Positions 32,346 to 42,717 of a stretch of 64,000 bases of DNA are shown here, one piece after another; position 1 is the first letter of the stretch; the number at the start of each line of letters is the position of its first letter. Made by a program: the position numbers and the translations under genes. The notes under the pieces were generated by a model. The model saw only the letters and a list, made by a program, of their open reading frames with translations. It ran no database searches and was not told the DNA's origin. The DNA comes from Acidovorax sp. GW101-3H11 (lineage in GTDB: Bacteria; Pseudomonadota; Gammaproteobacteria; Burkholderiales; Burkholderiaceae_C), in the NCBI RefSeq assembly GCF_001633105.1, contig NZ_LUKZ01000008.1:10571-74570 (forward strand), given 5' to 3'.

Positions 32346-32720
32346 ATGAGTTCCAACGATTCCCTCGCCCGCCTCGCGCAGGTCATCGAAAGCCGCAAGC
32401 CGGCCAACGGTGGCGACCCTTCGACTAGCTATGTCTCGCGCCTGCTGCACAAGGGGCCGGACAGCTTCTTGAAGAAGATCGGCGAAGAAGCCACCGAGGT
32501 GGTGATGGCGGCGAAAGACGTGGACCACGGCGCCGACAAGTCCAAGCTGGTGTACGAGGTGGCGGACCTGTGGTTTCACTCCATGGTGGCGCTGGCCCAC
32601 TACGGCCTCACGCCCGCCGACGTGCTGGCCGAGCTGGAGCGCCGCGAAGGCACCAGCGGCATCGAGGAAAAAGCCTTGCGCAAGGCCGATGCGCGTGCCA
32701 GCCAGGAGGGTTCTTCATGA
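32346..32720 (+). CDS. hisE: Phosphoribosyl-ATP pyrophosphatase
   Basis: The 124-residue MazG-like enzyme converts PR-ATP to PR-AMP. Motifs: [31 protein letters not shown] (acidic Mg site GEEATE) and [21 protein letters not shown] (E-x-x-D). It starts 6 nt after hisI and its stop overlaps the next ATG (ATGA at 32717-32720). Last his gene of the cluster. Confidence 0.95.
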   Translation: MSSNDSLARLAQVIESRKPANGGDPSTSYVSRLLHKGPDSFLKKIGEEATEVVMAAKDVDHGADKSKLVYEVADLWFHSMVALAHYGLTPADVLAELERREGTSGIEEKALRKADARASQEGSS

Positions 32721-33103
32721 GCGACATCGTCGATGTGCAAACCAACGACCAGAGGGCCCAGAGCCTGAAGAACATCGGCTGGGTCAGCTATGTGCTGCAC
32801 CTGATCGTGGCCGTGGGGGCGGTGCTGCCGGGCGCGCAGGCCAGCGCACTGCTGCTGGTGATTGCGCTGGTGATCGATCTGGTCAAGCGCGGCGATGCCG
32901 AAGGCACCTGGCAGGCCAACCATTTCTCCTGGCGCATCCGCTCGACGATCTGGGTGGGCGTGCTGTACATCGTGACCGCGCCCCTGTGGCTGCTGCTGAT
33001 TGCGCCGGGCTGGATTGCCTGGGGCATCATTTCGCTGTGGTTCCTGTACCGCATCGTGCGCGGCATGCTGGCCATGAGCAACAACCGGGCGGTGGATGCC
33101 TGA
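32717..33103 (+). CDS. DUF4870-like small membrane protein
   Basis: The 128-residue product has about three hydrophobic segments: [35 protein letters not shown], and [50 protein letters not shown] between segments matches DUF4870-type proteins, often found after hisE in this family of bacteria. Function unknown. It is coupled to hisE by ATGA and overlaps the next gene by 8 nt. Confidence 0.8.
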   Translation: MSDIVDVQTNDQRAQSLKNIGWVSYVLHLIVAVGAVLPGAQASALLLVIALVIDLVKRGDAEGTWQANHFSWRIRSTIWVGVLYIVTAPLWLLLIAPGWIAWGIISLWFLYRIVRGMLAMSNNRAVDA

Positions 33104-34145
33104 ATCCCCTGCAGCGCCGCTTACGCGCCTGAACCTGGCCCTGCAGGGCGGCGGTTCGCACGGCGCGCTCACCTGGGGCGTGCTGGACGCACTGCTGGAA
33201 GACGGGCAGTGGCACTTCGATGGAGTGAGCGGCACCAGCGCAGGCGCGATGAACGCCGTGGCCCTGGCCCACGGCTTTGCCCAGGCCGCGCACGCACACA
33301 AAGACCCGCACGAAGCCCACCTGGCGGGCTGCCAGCAGGCGCGCGAGACCCTCACCCGCCTGTGGGAGGGTGTGGGCACGCTGGGCAGCCTGATGTGGGG
33401 CTCGCCCCTGTCAGCCGCCAACCCCATGCTGGGCATGATGAGCCAGTGGCTCTCGCCCTACCAGACCAACCCGCTCGATATCAACCCGCTGCGCCGCCTG
33501 CTGGAGCGCGAGGTGGACTTTGACCTGCTGTGCTCCGCACGCCGCGCCCTCAGCGCCGTAGGCGGCCCCAAGGTGTTTGTGTGCGCCACCAATGTGCGCA
33601 CCGGGCGCGGCGAGATCTTCTCGGGCCCCAAGCTCAGCGCCGACGCGGTGATGGCCTCGGCCTGTCTGCCGTTGCTGTTCAAGGCGGTGGAGATCGACGG
33701 CCAGCACTACTGGGACGGCGGCTATTCGGGCAACCCGGCGCTGCACCCGCTGATCTACCAGACCGAGACCTCCGACATCCTGCTGGTGCAGATCAACCCC
33801 ATCGAACACCTGGAGCTGCCCCATTCCGGCCCCGAGATCATGGAGCGCATGAACGAGGTCACCTTCAACGCCAGCCTGCTGGCCGAGATGCGCGCCATCG
33901 AGTTCGTGCGCCGTCTGCTGGCCGAGGGCAAGCTGGACCCGCGCCGCTACAAAAGCGTGCGCATGCACCGCATCGACGGCGGCGCCGTGCTCGCGCCCTT
34001 TGGCGCCGACAGCAAGGCCCGCGCCGACCTGCCTTTTGTGCGCAAGCTGTTCGCCCTGGGCCGCACGGCGGGGCAGGAATGGCTGCAGGCGCACCGCCAG
34101 GGCGTGGGCGTGCGGCCCACCATCAAGATCGCAGAGAATGCTTGA
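33096..34145 (+). CDS. Patatin-like phospholipase
   Basis: The 349-residue predicted lipid acyl hydrolase uses a Ser-Asp dyad. The oxyanion loop GGGSHGALTWG is at residues 18-28, the nucleophile Ser48 in GTSAGAMNA, and the Asp in WDGGYSGNP (Asp207). No signal peptide is seen, so it is probably cytoplasmic. The ATG at 33096 overlaps the upstream stop. A copy of repeat R2 follows the stop directly. Confidence 0.92.
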   Translation: MPESPAAPLTRLNLALQGGGSHGALTWGVLDALLEDGQWHFDGVSGTSAGAMNAVALAHGFAQAAHAHKDPHEAHLAGCQQARETLTRLWEGVGTLGSLMWGSPLSAANPMLGMMSQWLSPYQTNPLDINPLRRLLEREVDFDLLCSARRALSAVGGPKVFVCATNVRTGRGEIFSGPKLSADAVMASACLPLLFKAVEIDGQHYWDGGYSGNPALHPLIYQTETSDILLVQINPIEHLELPHSGPEIMERMNEVTFNASLLAEMRAIEFVRRLLAEGKLDPRRYKSVRMHRIDGGAVLAPFGADSKARADLPFVRKLFALGRTAGQEWLQAHRQGVGVRPTIKIAENA

Positions 34146-34256
34146 AGCCCCCTGTGTCGCCTGCGGCGCCTTCCCCCTCAGGGGGACGCCACCCGTGGCC
34201 TGGCGGAGCCAGTTCCACGGTGGCGCTGGCCGGGGGCGCGCCGGTTTCAACCGGCG
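34146..34256 (+). repeat. Dispersed repeat R2, after the patatin gene
   Basis: Begins right after the stop with AGCCCCCTGTGTCGCC, then CTTCCCCCTCAGGGGGACG, GTGGCCTGGCGGAGCCAG, TTCCACGG and GGGCGCGCCGGTTTCAA. Confidence 0.75.
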
Positions 34257-34309
34257 GTGAGCAGTGTTCTGCGAGTTGTTAACAGCTAATTTCGTACCGA
34301 CTTTTTTCC

Positions 34310-34666
34310 ATGCACGATCCGAACTGCCTCTTCTGCAAAATCATCGCGGGCCAGATTCCTTCGAAGAAGGTCTATGAGGACGAAGAAATCTTCGCCTTCC
34401 ATGACATCCACCCCTGGGCGCCGGTGCACTTTCTGATGGTCCCCAAGCTGCATATCCCTTCGATGGCGCAGGTCACTGCCGAGCATGCGGGTGTGCTGGG
34501 GCGCATGATGGCGCTGGCCCCGAAGCTGGCGCTGGAGCAAGGCTGCAACCCGTACCCCGAGGGTGGCTTTCGCGTCGTGGTAAACACGGGTCTGGAAGGC
34601 GGGCAGGAAATCCACCACCTGCACATCCATGTCATGGGCGGTCCCCGCCCGTGGCTGAAAGGCTGA
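34310..34666 (+). CDS. HIT-family nucleotide hydrolase (HinT-like)
   Basis: The 118-residue protein begins with CLFCKIIAGQIPSKKVYEDE, typical of HinT, and has the histidine triad in QEIHHLHIHVMGG (H103-x-H105-x-H107). HinT proteins hydrolyse purine nucleoside phosphoramidates such as AMP-lysine. Position between his genes and tatABC is common in Burkholderiales. Confidence 0.92.
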   Translation: MHDPNCLFCKIIAGQIPSKKVYEDEEIFAFHDIHPWAPVHFLMVPKLHIPSMAQVTAEHAGVLGRMMALAPKLALEQGCNPYPEGGFRVVVNTGLEGGQEIHHLHIHVMGGPRPWLKG

Positions 34667-34772
34667 CCCAGACTGACGGCGCAAGCCGGTAGTTTCCCGC
34701 TGGGGAGCGCGTGCGCCGAACTCCGGTCACAGCCCCCGTCTAAAATGGTTGCAATTCGTTAGGAGATATTCC

Positions 34773-35015
34773 ATGGGCTCTTTTTCCATCTGGCACTGGC
34801 TGATCGTGCTGCTGATCGTTGTGATGGTGTTCGGCACCAAGAAGCTCAAGAACATGGGCTCTGACCTCGGAGGCGCCGTCAAGGGCTTCAAGGACGGCAT
34901 GAAGGACGGTGGCGCCACCCCCGACACCGCTGCAACGCCCCCCGCTGGTCAGGTGGCCAACAGCCAGGCTGCTGACAAGACCACCATCGATGTCGAAGCC
35001 AAGCAAAAAAGCTGA
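34773..35015 (+). CDS. tatA: Sec-independent translocase subunit TatA
   Basis: The 80-residue protein starts [43 protein letters not shown]: a single N-terminal membrane helix, the FGTKKL hinge and an amphipathic helix, exactly the TatA pattern. The tail is polar. AGGAGATATT gives a good ribosome site; TAAAAT at 34741 may be a -10. TatA oligomerises to let folded proteins cross the inner membrane. Followed by tatB and tatC. Confidence 0.95.
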   Translation: MGSFSIWHWLIVLLIVVMVFGTKKLKNMGSDLGGAVKGFKDGMKDGGATPDTAATPPAGQVANSQAADKTTIDVEAKQKS

Positions 35016-35077
35016 GCCGGTGTGGCTGCTGACCTGCACACGCTGCACTCTGTTGTGCCTTTGCGCCTGATCCATCC

Positions 35078-35539
35078 ATGATTGATATTGGCCTGTCCAA
35101 AATGGCGCTGATCGGCGCCGTGGCTTTGATCGTCATCGGCCCCGAAAAGCTGCCGCGCGTGGCCCGCACCGTGGGCACGCTGCTGGGCAAGGCCCAGCGC
35201 TACGTGTCTGACGTGAAGGCCGAGGTCAACCGCTCCATGGAGCTGGACGAACTCAAGAAGATGAAGGACACGGTGGAGAACGCGGCGCGTGATGTGCAGA
35301 GCTCCATCCAGACCAGCGCCAGCGAGTTCGAAAAGGACTGGGCCGAAGCCACCGACACGGCCAGTGCGGCCCTGACCGAGCAGACCACCGTGGTGCCCGC
35401 CTACAAGCACCCGGGCAAGAACTGGCGCCTCAAGCGCGGCGCTGTGCCCCAGTGGTACAAGTCCAAAAGTGGTGTGCGCACCAAGGCGCAGTCGGGCGCG
35501 GCGCGCGTGGCCCGCTTCCGCCCCCAGAAATTCCATTGA
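35078..35539 (+). CDS. tatB: Sec-independent translocase subunit TatB
   Basis: The 153-residue product begins [33 protein letters not shown], with a transmembrane helix and the TatB-type GPEKLP hinge. A long amphipathic region and a basic C-terminus follow. TatB works with TatC as the twin-arginine signal receptor. It lies 62 nt after tatA. Confidence 0.95.
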   Translation: MIDIGLSKMALIGAVALIVIGPEKLPRVARTVGTLLGKAQRYVSDVKAEVNRSMELDELKKMKDTVENAARDVQSSIQTSASEFEKDWAEATDTASAALTEQTTVVPAYKHPGKNWRLKRGAVPQWYKSKSGVRTKAQSGAARVARFRPQKFH

Positions 35540-35607
35540 CGATGACGCCGCGCAGCCCCCTGTGCGCGGCGCTGCATGGGCGCCCTGTGCGCACCTGAAA
35601 ACCCACC

Positions 35608-36402
35608 ATGTCCGACACCCCCACCAAAGAAGACGAGCTGGCCGGCACCGAGCAGCCGTTTGTGCAGCACCTGATGGAGCTGCGCGACCGGCTGGTCAAG
35701 GCCATCATCGCCATCGCCATTGCGGCGGCGATCCTGTTCTTCTTCCCCGGCCCTGGCGCGCTGTATGACTTCCTGGCGGCGCCCCTGGTGGCGCACCTGC
35801 CCAAGGGGGCCACGCTGATCGCCACCTCGGTGATTTCGCCGTTCATGGTGCCGCTCAAGATTTTGCTGATGTCGGCCTTCTTGCTGGCCTTGCCGTTTGT
35901 GCTGTGGCAGGTGTGGGCCTTTGTGGCGCCCGGGCTGTATTCGCACGAGAAGAAGCTGGTGCTGCCGCTGGTGATCTCCAGCACGCTGCTGTTCTTCATC
36001 GGCGTGGCGTTTTGCTACTACCTGGTGTTTGGCCAGGTGTTTGCGTTCATCCAGAGTTTTGCGCCCAAGAGCATCACGGCCGCGCCTGATATCGAGGCCT
36101 ACCTGAGCTTCGTGCTGTCGATGTTCCTGGCCTTTGGCCTCGCGTTCGAGGTGCCGATCGCCGTGGTGGTGCTGGCCCGCATGGGCATCGTCAGCGTGCA
36201 GAAGCTGCGCGAGTTCCGGGGCTACTTCATCGTGATCGCGTTCGTGATCGCCGCCATCGTCACGCCGCCCGATGTGGTGTCGCAGCTGTCGCTGGCCATT
36301 CCCATGTGCATCCTGTACGAGGTGGGCATCTGGGCCGCGCAGATCTTCATCAGGCACACCAAGGCGCCGGAAGAAGCGGAAGAGTCCGCATCGGCTTCCT
36401 GA
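35608..36402 (+). CDS. tatC: Sec-independent translocase subunit TatC
   Basis: The 264-residue protein has six transmembrane helices. Near the N-terminus FVQHLMELRDRLVKAIIAI holds the conserved E-L-R signal-binding region. Other landmarks are PLKILLMSAFLLALPFVLWQVWAFVAPGLYSHEKK, FGLAFEVPIAVVVLARMGIV, and ITPPDVVSQ-like IVTPPDVVSQLSLAIPMCILYEVGI. Completes tatABC, 68 nt after tatB. The downstream gene is convergent, with a 290-nt gap carrying one R1 copy. Confidence 0.96.
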   Translation: MSDTPTKEDELAGTEQPFVQHLMELRDRLVKAIIAIAIAAAILFFFPGPGALYDFLAAPLVAHLPKGATLIATSVISPFMVPLKILLMSAFLLALPFVLWQVWAFVAPGLYSHEKKLVLPLVISSTLLFFIGVAFCYYLVFGQVFAFIQSFAPKSITAAPDIEAYLSFVLSMFLAFGLAFEVPIAVVVLARMGIVSVQKLREFRGYFIVIAFVIAAIVTPPDVVSQLSLAIPMCILYEVGIWAAQIFIRHTKAPEEAEESASAS

Positions 36403-36540
36403 TTCGTTCCTGGCTTTCTGAATCGCTGGTGCCTGCTGGCGGCGCACAACGTGCGCAGCGGGGCTGGGCCCTCCAAAGCGAGAGACGCTGGTCTGCGCTT
36501 CTGTCTGCGCTTCTTGCGCGATCCCTGCGGCCAGTTTTCT

Positions 36541-36601
36541 GAATGAAATTGGCCGTTTCCGCGCATCCATCAACGACTTATTGCTATATTTTGTATAGCG
36601 T
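36541..36601 (-). repeat. Dispersed repeat R1, between convergent tatC and DegS-like genes
   Basis: On the minus strand: CTATACAAAATATAGCAATA, AGTCGTTGATGGATGCGCGG, AAACGGCCAATTTCATTC. The rest of the 290-nt gap shows short GC-rich repeats but no gene. Confidence 0.8.
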
Positions 36602-36692
36602 TTGAGCGAGCCAACGGCTTGCCGTGGCTGCCTGTGTGACAGCGGCCCCTTGGCGCAAAGCGAGCCCGAGGGCCCGCCCGCCACCTCCCTGC

Positions 36693-37844
<1,152 letters not shown>

Positions 37845-37986
37845 GAAATTCACGTCCCGATGAACGTACAGGTGGTGGGTGGGGAGGGGCCGAGGGTGCT
37901 TGCTTGCACCAGGGCGGCGCCAGGCCGTCTCTTTGGGCGGCATTGTCCCCCATGTGGGGGCATGGGCTGCGCGCGACAATAGCGGC

Positions 37987-38754
37987 ATGAGCATTTCACG
38001 CCACCAACTTTTGCAGGCATTCGACGGCCTGCTGCAGCCCGAACGCTTCAAGGACTACGGCCCCAACGGCCTGCAGGTCGAGGGCAAGGCCGAGATCCAG
38101 CGTGTGGTGAGCGGCGTGACCGCCAGCCGGGCCCTGATCGAGGCTGCGATTGCTGCCCGCGCGGACGCCATCTTTGTGCACCACGGCCTGTTCTGGCGCG
38201 GGCAGGACGGCCGCATCACAGGCTGGATGAAGCAGCGGCTGCAGCTGCTGCTGGCGCACGACATCAACCTGTTTGCCTACCACCTGCCGCTGGATGCCCA
38301 TGCCGAGCTGGGCAACAACGCGCAGCTGGGCCGGGTGCTGGGTTTTGCCGCCGATGCGCGGTTTGGCGAGCAGGACCTGGGGTTCTCCGCCCCGGCGGTT
38401 TTTGGCGACGGCCAGGCCCTGGCCGACCATGTGGCGCAGGCACTGGGCCGTGCGGTGACGCTGGTGCAGCCCGCAGTCACAGGTGGCGTGCCGTATCGTC
38501 CTGTGCACCGTGTGGCCTGGTGCACGGGGGGCGCCCAGGGGTATTTCGAGTCGGCCATTGCAGCGGGTGCCGATGCCTTCATCACTGGCGAAATCTCCGA
38601 ACCCCAGGCCCACCTGGCGCGCGAGATGGGTGTGAGCTTCATTGCCGCCGGGCACCATGCCACAGAGCGCTACGGCGCCCCCGCCGTGGCCGCCCATGTG
38701 GCGGCGCAATGTGGGCTGGACCACCAGTTCATCGAGATCGACAACCCCGCGTAG
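37987..38754 (+). CDS. Nif3-like dinuclear metal-centre protein
   Basis: The 255-residue NIF3/DUF34 protein has metal-binding motifs DAIFVHHGLFWRG, LFAYHLPLDAHAELGNN, GGAQGYFESAIAAGADAFITGEISE, and the C-terminal GHHATERYG. The family has a GTP cyclohydrolase I-like fold, but its substrate remains unsettled. The ATG at 37987 gives the usual start (MSISRHQLLQAFDGLLQPERFKDYGPNGLQVEG). It is divergent from the DegS-like gene with a 142-nt gap. Confidence 0.92.
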   Translation: MSISRHQLLQAFDGLLQPERFKDYGPNGLQVEGKAEIQRVVSGVTASRALIEAAIAARADAIFVHHGLFWRGQDGRITGWMKQRLQLLLAHDINLFAYHLPLDAHAELGNNAQLGRVLGFAADARFGEQDLGFSAPAVFGDGQALADHVAQALGRAVTLVQPAVTGGVPYRPVHRVAWCTGGAQGYFESAIAAGADAFITGEISEPQAHLAREMGVSFIAAGHHATERYGAPAVAAHVAAQCGLDHQFIEIDNPA

Positions 38755-38806
38755 CCGCCCACCCCGCTTTTGTATCCCGTGTCGGCGCGATACGCCGTGC
38801 GGGGTA

Positions 38807-38872
38807 TTTGCTCTCATATTTATAGCTGCTCAGGCTTGCTGATAGCGCGGTAGCGGCATAAAAAGCTTCAAA
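38807..38872 (+). repeat. Dispersed repeat R1, copy upstream of the pdxA-like gene
   Basis: TTTGCTCTCATATTTATAG, CTGCTCAGGCTTGCTGATAG, CGCGGTAGCGGC then A/T-rich end. Ends 6 nt before the ATG. Confidence 0.75.
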
Positions 38873-38878
38873 AAAACC

Positions 38879-39907
38879 ATGCACACCATCGCCATCACCC
38901 AGGGAGACCCCGCCGGCATCGGGCCGGAGATTGTGGCCAAGGCCTTCCGCGACGCGCCCGAGCTGCTGCGCCATTGTTTTGTGGTGGGCGATGTGGCCAC
39001 GCTGCGGCGCGCGGCCCAGGCCATTGCACGGCCGGGTGTGGGGGGCTTGCCGGTCGCGCAGATCAGTGCGCCACACGAGGCACTGGCCATGCCCCCGCGC
39101 TGCGTGCCCGTGCTGCCGGTGCCGGGCATTCCGGGCCCCCAACCCTGGGGCCAGGTCAGTGCGGCAGCAGGCCGGGCCGCAGCCGGCGCGGTGGTCTGGG
39201 CGGCCCGCGCGGCCTTGCGCGGCGAGGTGGCGGCGCTTGTCACCGCGCCCCTGCACAAGGAGGCGCTGTCTGCTGCGGGCGTGGATTTTCCGGGGCACAC
39301 CGAGCTGCTGCAGGCCGAGGCCGCTGCCCACCAGGGCGTGCCGCTGGCCCGCATGCCCGTGCGCATGATGCTGGCCAACGACGAGCTGCGCACCGTGCTG
39401 GTCAGCATCCATGTGTCGCTGCGCGACGCGATTGCGGCGGTGACGCAGGACAACGTGCTGCAGACGCTGCAGATCACCCATGCCGCGCTGCAACGCAGCC
39501 TGGGCCGCGTGCCGCGCATGGCGGTGGCGGGGCTGAACCCCCATGCGGGCGAGGGGGGGCTGTTTGGCCGCGAGGAGCTGGAGGTGATCGCCCCGGCCAT
39601 CGCCGCTGCACGCGCGCAGGGGCTCGATGTGCACGGCCCGTTTGCGCCCGACACGGTGTTCATGCGCGCGCGCAGCACGCCGCAGCGTGCGGGCGAATTT
39701 GATGTGGTGATCGCCATGTACCACGACCAGGGGCTGATCCCGGTGAAGTACCTGGGCGTGGACAAGGGCGTGAATGTGACGCTGGGCCTGCCCCTGGTGC
39801 GCACCAGCCCCGACCACGGCACGGCCTTTGACATTGCGGGGCAGGGCGTGGCCGATGCGGCCAGCCTCATCGAGGCGGTGCGCATGGCGCGCCAGCTGTC
39901 CGTTTAG
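38879..39907 (+). CDS. pdxA: 4-hydroxythreonine-4-phosphate dehydrogenase (PdxA family)
   Basis: The 342-residue metal- and NAD-dependent enzyme would act in vitamin B6 synthesis. Motifs: ITQGDPAGIGPEIVAKAF, VTAPLHKEALSAAGVDFPGHTELL with a metal-ligand His, NPHAGEGGLFGREE, PDTVFM, and AMYHDQGLIPVKYLG. It is not next to ksgA or surA, where pdxA often lies, so it could be a PdxA2-type paralogue acting on another substrate. Repeat R1 directly precedes it. Confidence 0.88.
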   Translation: MHTIAITQGDPAGIGPEIVAKAFRDAPELLRHCFVVGDVATLRRAAQAIARPGVGGLPVAQISAPHEALAMPPRCVPVLPVPGIPGPQPWGQVSAAAGRAAAGAVVWAARAALRGEVAALVTAPLHKEALSAAGVDFPGHTELLQAEAAAHQGVPLARMPVRMMLANDELRTVLVSIHVSLRDAIAAVTQDNVLQTLQITHAALQRSLGRVPRMAVAGLNPHAGEGGLFGREELEVIAPAIAAARAQGLDVHGPFAPDTVFMRARSTPQRAGEFDVVIAMYHDQGLIPVKYLGVDKGVNVTLGLPLVRTSPDHGTAFDIAGQGVADAASLIEAVRMARQLSV

Positions 39908-39963
39908 CGCTTCTGCACCTGTGTTGCGGTGGCCCATAGGCTGCTGCCAAGAGCATGTAGCCT

Positions 39964-40089
39964 GTGAAACTGGCGCGGCCAAGGCGAGTGCCCCCGCGCA
40001 AGGGCCGCCCCGCCGCGCTGGGGGCGTCCCCCTCCCGAATCGCGCAGCGAGTCGAGAGAGGGGGAAGGCGCGAAGCGACTCAGGGGGTA
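39964..40089 (-). repeat. Dispersed repeat R2, after mscL
   Basis: On the minus strand it begins 1-3 nt after the mscL stop: ATACCCCCTGAGTCGCTTCG, then CTTCCCCCTCTCTCG, GAGGGGGACGCCCCCAG, GCGGGGCGGCCCTTGCGC, and GCGCCAGTTTCAC. It is the closest match to the copy after murA. Confidence 0.85.
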
Positions 40090-40090
40090 T

Positions 40091-40522
40091 TTACTTCTTC
40101 AAGCTGTCCCGGATCTCGCGCAGCAGCACGATGTCCTCTGCGGGGGCGGCGGGCGCTTCGGGCGCAGGGGTCGGGGCTTCGCGCTTGAGGCGGTTGATCT
40201 GCTTGATCATCATGAAGATGATGAACGCCAGGATCAGGAAGTTGACGGCCACCGTCAGGAAGTTGCCATAGGCAAACACCGGCACGCCAGCTTTCTTGAG
40301 CGCATCCAGTGTGGTGCCCGTGTCTGGCGGAATCGTGCCCAGCACCACAAACAGGTTGGAAAAATCCAGCTTGCCAAACACCAGGCCCACCACCGGCATG
40401 ATGAGGTCGGACACCACCGAATCCACAATCTTGCCGAAGGCGCCGCCGATGATGACGCCCACGGCGAGGTCCACCACGTTGCCCTTGACCGCGAATTCCC
40501 GGAACTCTTGCATCATCCCCAT
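40091..40522 (-). CDS. mscL: Large-conductance mechanosensitive channel
   Basis: The 143-residue MscL protein relieves turgor on osmotic downshock. It starts [47 protein letters not shown], the conserved N-terminal helix and TM1. TM2 is [26 protein letters not shown]. The C-terminal helix [10 protein letters not shown] is present after a Pro/Ala-rich linker. AAGGAG precedes the ATG. It is divergent from petA. Confidence 0.96.
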   Translation of the reverse strand: MGMMQEFREFAVKGNVVDLAVGVIIGGAFGKIVDSVVSDLIMPVVGLVFGKLDFSNLFVVLGTIPPDTGTTLDALKKAGVPVFAYGNFLTVAVNFLILAFIIFMMIKQINRLKREAPTPAPEAPAAPAEDIVLLREIRDSLKK

Positions 40523-40558
40523 GTTGTTGCTCCTTGTGTGAACGGATGTTGATGCGGG

Positions 40559-40586
40559 AGTATTGCTCAGCGCAATGGGCTGTCAA
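40559..40586 (-). promoter_or_regulatory. Predicted sigma70 promoter of mscL
   Basis: On the minus strand, TTGACA (40581-40586) and AATACT (40559-40564) are separated by 16 nt, about 37 nt before the mscL start. Confidence 0.6.
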
Positions 40587-40600
40587 GACAGATGGCTGCG

Positions 40601-40630
40601 TTGAAATAACCATTTTCACTCCGCTACAAT
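40601..40630 (+). promoter_or_regulatory. Predicted sigma70 promoter of petABC
   Basis: TTGAAA (40601-40606) and TACAAT (40625-40630) with 18-nt spacing, 43 nt before the petA ATG. Confidence 0.65.
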
Positions 40631-40673
40631 TCGCGGTTGACCCCAATCTAGCGATGATCAATCGAGGATCCCC

Positions 40674-41273
40674 ATGAGTGACACTCCAATCGACTCCAGC
40701 AAGCGGACGTGGATCATCACGTCAGCATGTGCTGGTGCGGTGGGCGGCGTGGCAACCGCCGTCCCTTTCGTGAGTACCTTCCAGCCCTCCGAGCGCGCAA
40801 AAGCCGCCGGGGCTGCGGTAGAGGTGGATATCTCCGCCCTCAAGCCTGGAGAAAAAGTCACCGTGGAGTGGCGCGGCAAGCCCGTCTGGATCATCAAGCG
40901 CACCCCCGAGCAGCTGGCCGAGTTGCCCAAGCTCGACGGCCAGCTGGCTGACCCCAAGTCCGAGCGCAAGCCGTCCGAGCTGACTCCTGAGTACGCCCGC
41001 AACGAAGCGCGTTCCATCAAGCCCGAGATTTTTGTGGGTGTGGGCATCTGCTCGCACTTGGGTTGCTCGCCCTCCGATAAGTTCCAGACCGGTGCCCAGC
41101 CTTCGCTGCCCGACGACTGGAAGGGCGGCTTCCTGTGCCCATGCCATGGCTCCACGTTCGACATGGCTGGCCGCGTCTTCAAGAACAAGCCTGCACCCGA
41201 TAACCTCGAAGTGCCCCCCCACATGTACCTGTCCGACACGCGACTGGTCATTGGTGAAGACAAGAAGGCTTGA
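40674..41273 (+). CDS. petA: Ubiquinol-cytochrome c reductase, Rieske iron-sulfur subunit
   Basis: The 199-residue Rieske subunit of the bc1 complex has a twin-arginine-like N-terminus (SSKRTWIITSACAGAVGGVATAVPFV) that stays as a membrane anchor. The 2Fe-2S ligands are C126 and H128 in CSHLGCSP, and C155 and H158 in CPCHGSTFD; C131 and C157 should form the disulfide. It takes electrons from ubiquinol and passes them to cytochrome c1. Export is probably by the Tat system encoded in the same window. First gene of petABC. Confidence 0.95.
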   Translation: MSDTPIDSSKRTWIITSACAGAVGGVATAVPFVSTFQPSERAKAAGAAVEVDISALKPGEKVTVEWRGKPVWIIKRTPEQLAELPKLDGQLADPKSERKPSELTPEYARNEARSIKPEIFVGVGICSHLGCSPSDKFQTGAQPSLPDDWKGGFLCPCHGSTFDMAGRVFKNKPAPDNLEVPPHMYLSDTRLVIGEDKKA

Positions 41274-41287
41274 AGGAGCACGACGAC

Positions 41288-42700
41288 ATGGCTGAATTCA
41301 AGGAAATCTCTCCCAACGCCTCGGCAGGCGCCAAGGTCACGAACTGGTTCGAGAACCGCTTCCCGACCGCGTTCGACGCCTACAAGGTGCACATGTCGGA
41401 GTACTACGCTCCGAAGAACTTCAACTTCTGGTACATCTTCGGCTCGCTGGCGCTGGTCGTGCTGGTGATCCAGATCGTGACCGGCATCTTCCTGGTCATG
41501 CACTACAAGCCCGACGCCAATCTGGCGTTCGCTTCGGTCGAGTACATCATGCGCGATGTGCCCTGGGGCTGGCTGATCCGCTACATGCACTCCACGGGGG
41601 CCTCGGCGTTCTTTGTGGTGGTGTATCTGCACATGTTCCGTGGCCTTATCTACGGCAGCTACCGCAAGCCGCGCGAGCTGGTCTGGATCTTTGGCTGCGC
41701 GATCTTCCTGTGCCTGATGGCCGAGGCCTTCATGGGCTACCTGCTGCCCTGGGGCCAGATGTCGTACTGGGGCGCCCAGGTGATCGTGAACCTGTTCGCT
41801 GCCATCCCCTTCATCGGCCCGGATCTGGCGCTGCTGATCCGTGGCGACTACGTGGTGGGCGATGCCACGCTGAACCGCTTCTTCAGCTTCCACGTGATCG
41901 CCGTGCCCCTGGTGCTGCTGGGCCTGGTGGTGGCGCACTTGCTGGCGCTGCACGATGTGGGTTCCAACAACCCCGATGGCGTGGAAATCAAGGGCCCCAA
42001 GGCGCCCAAGGATGCCAATGGCAAGCCGCTGGATGGCGTGCCTTTCCACCCTTACTACACGGTGCATGACATCTTCGCGCTGAGCATGTTCCTGATGGCA
42101 TTCACGGCCGTGGTGTTCTTTGCTCCCGAGTTCGGTGGCTACTTCCTCGAATACAACAACTTCATCCCGGCCGATCCGCTCAAGACGCCTGCGCACATCG
42201 CTCCGGTCTGGTACTTCACGCCGTTCTATTCGATGCTGCGTGCCATCACCACCGAGATGATGTATGCCCTGATCCTGTGCGTGGTGGCAGGTGCCGGTTT
42301 TGGCGTGCTCAAGGCCAAGCTGCCCAGCTTCATCAAGGCCGGTGTTGTGGGTGTGGCCCTGGTGGTCGTGGCCATGATGCTGTCCATCGATGCCAAGTTC
42401 TGGGGCGTGGTGGTGATGGGTGGTGCCGTGATCATCCTGTTCTTCCTGCCCTGGCTGGACTACAGCCCCGTCAAGTCGATCCGCTACCGTCCTGACTGGC
42501 ACAAGTACCTGTACGGCATCTTTGTGATCAACTTCCTGATCCTGGGCTATCTGGGTGTGCAGCCGCCATCGCCCATTGGCGAGCGCGTGTCGCAAGTGGG
42601 CACCCTGTTCTACTTCGGCTTCTTCCTGCTGATGCCCTGGTGGAGCCGCATTGGCGAAACCAAGCCCGTGCCTGACCGCGTGACCTTTGTGGCGCACTGA
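41288..42700 (+). CDS. petB: Ubiquinol-cytochrome c reductase, cytochrome b
   Basis: The 470-residue integral membrane protein carries the two b hemes. Landmarks: YIFGSLALVVLVIQIVTGIFLVMHYKP, MRDVPWGWLIRYMHSTGASAFFVVVYLHMFRGL, GYLLPWGQMSYWGAQVIVNLFAAIPFIG, NRFFSFHVIAVPLVLLGLVVAHLLALH with heme histidines, and the Qo-site motif PAHIAPVWYFTPFYSMLRA, where the family PEWY appears as PVWY. The C-terminal extension is typical of proteobacterial forms. It lies 14 nt after petA. Confidence 0.95.
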   Translation: MAEFKEISPNASAGAKVTNWFENRFPTAFDAYKVHMSEYYAPKNFNFWYIFGSLALVVLVIQIVTGIFLVMHYKPDANLAFASVEYIMRDVPWGWLIRYMHSTGASAFFVVVYLHMFRGLIYGSYRKPRELVWIFGCAIFLCLMAEAFMGYLLPWGQMSYWGAQVIVNLFAAIPFIGPDLALLIRGDYVVGDATLNRFFSFHVIAVPLVLLGLVVAHLLALHDVGSNNPDGVEIKGPKAPKDANGKPLDGVPFHPYYTVHDIFALSMFLMAFTAVVFFAPEFGGYFLEYNNFIPADPLKTPAHIAPVWYFTPFYSMLRAITTEMMYALILCVVAGAGFGVLKAKLPSFIKAGVVGVALVVVAMMLSIDAKFWGVVVMGGAVIILFFLPWLDYSPVKSIRYRPDWHKYLYGIFVINFLILGYLGVQPPSPIGERVSQVGTLFYFGFFLLMPWWSRIGETKPVPDRVTFVAH

Positions 42701-42717
42701 GCCTGGAGACAACAACA

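Noticed and set aside
36403-36540. Coding frames after tatC
   Set aside because: Short, Arg/Ser/Leu-rich, without ribosome sites or family resemblance; treated as intergenic.
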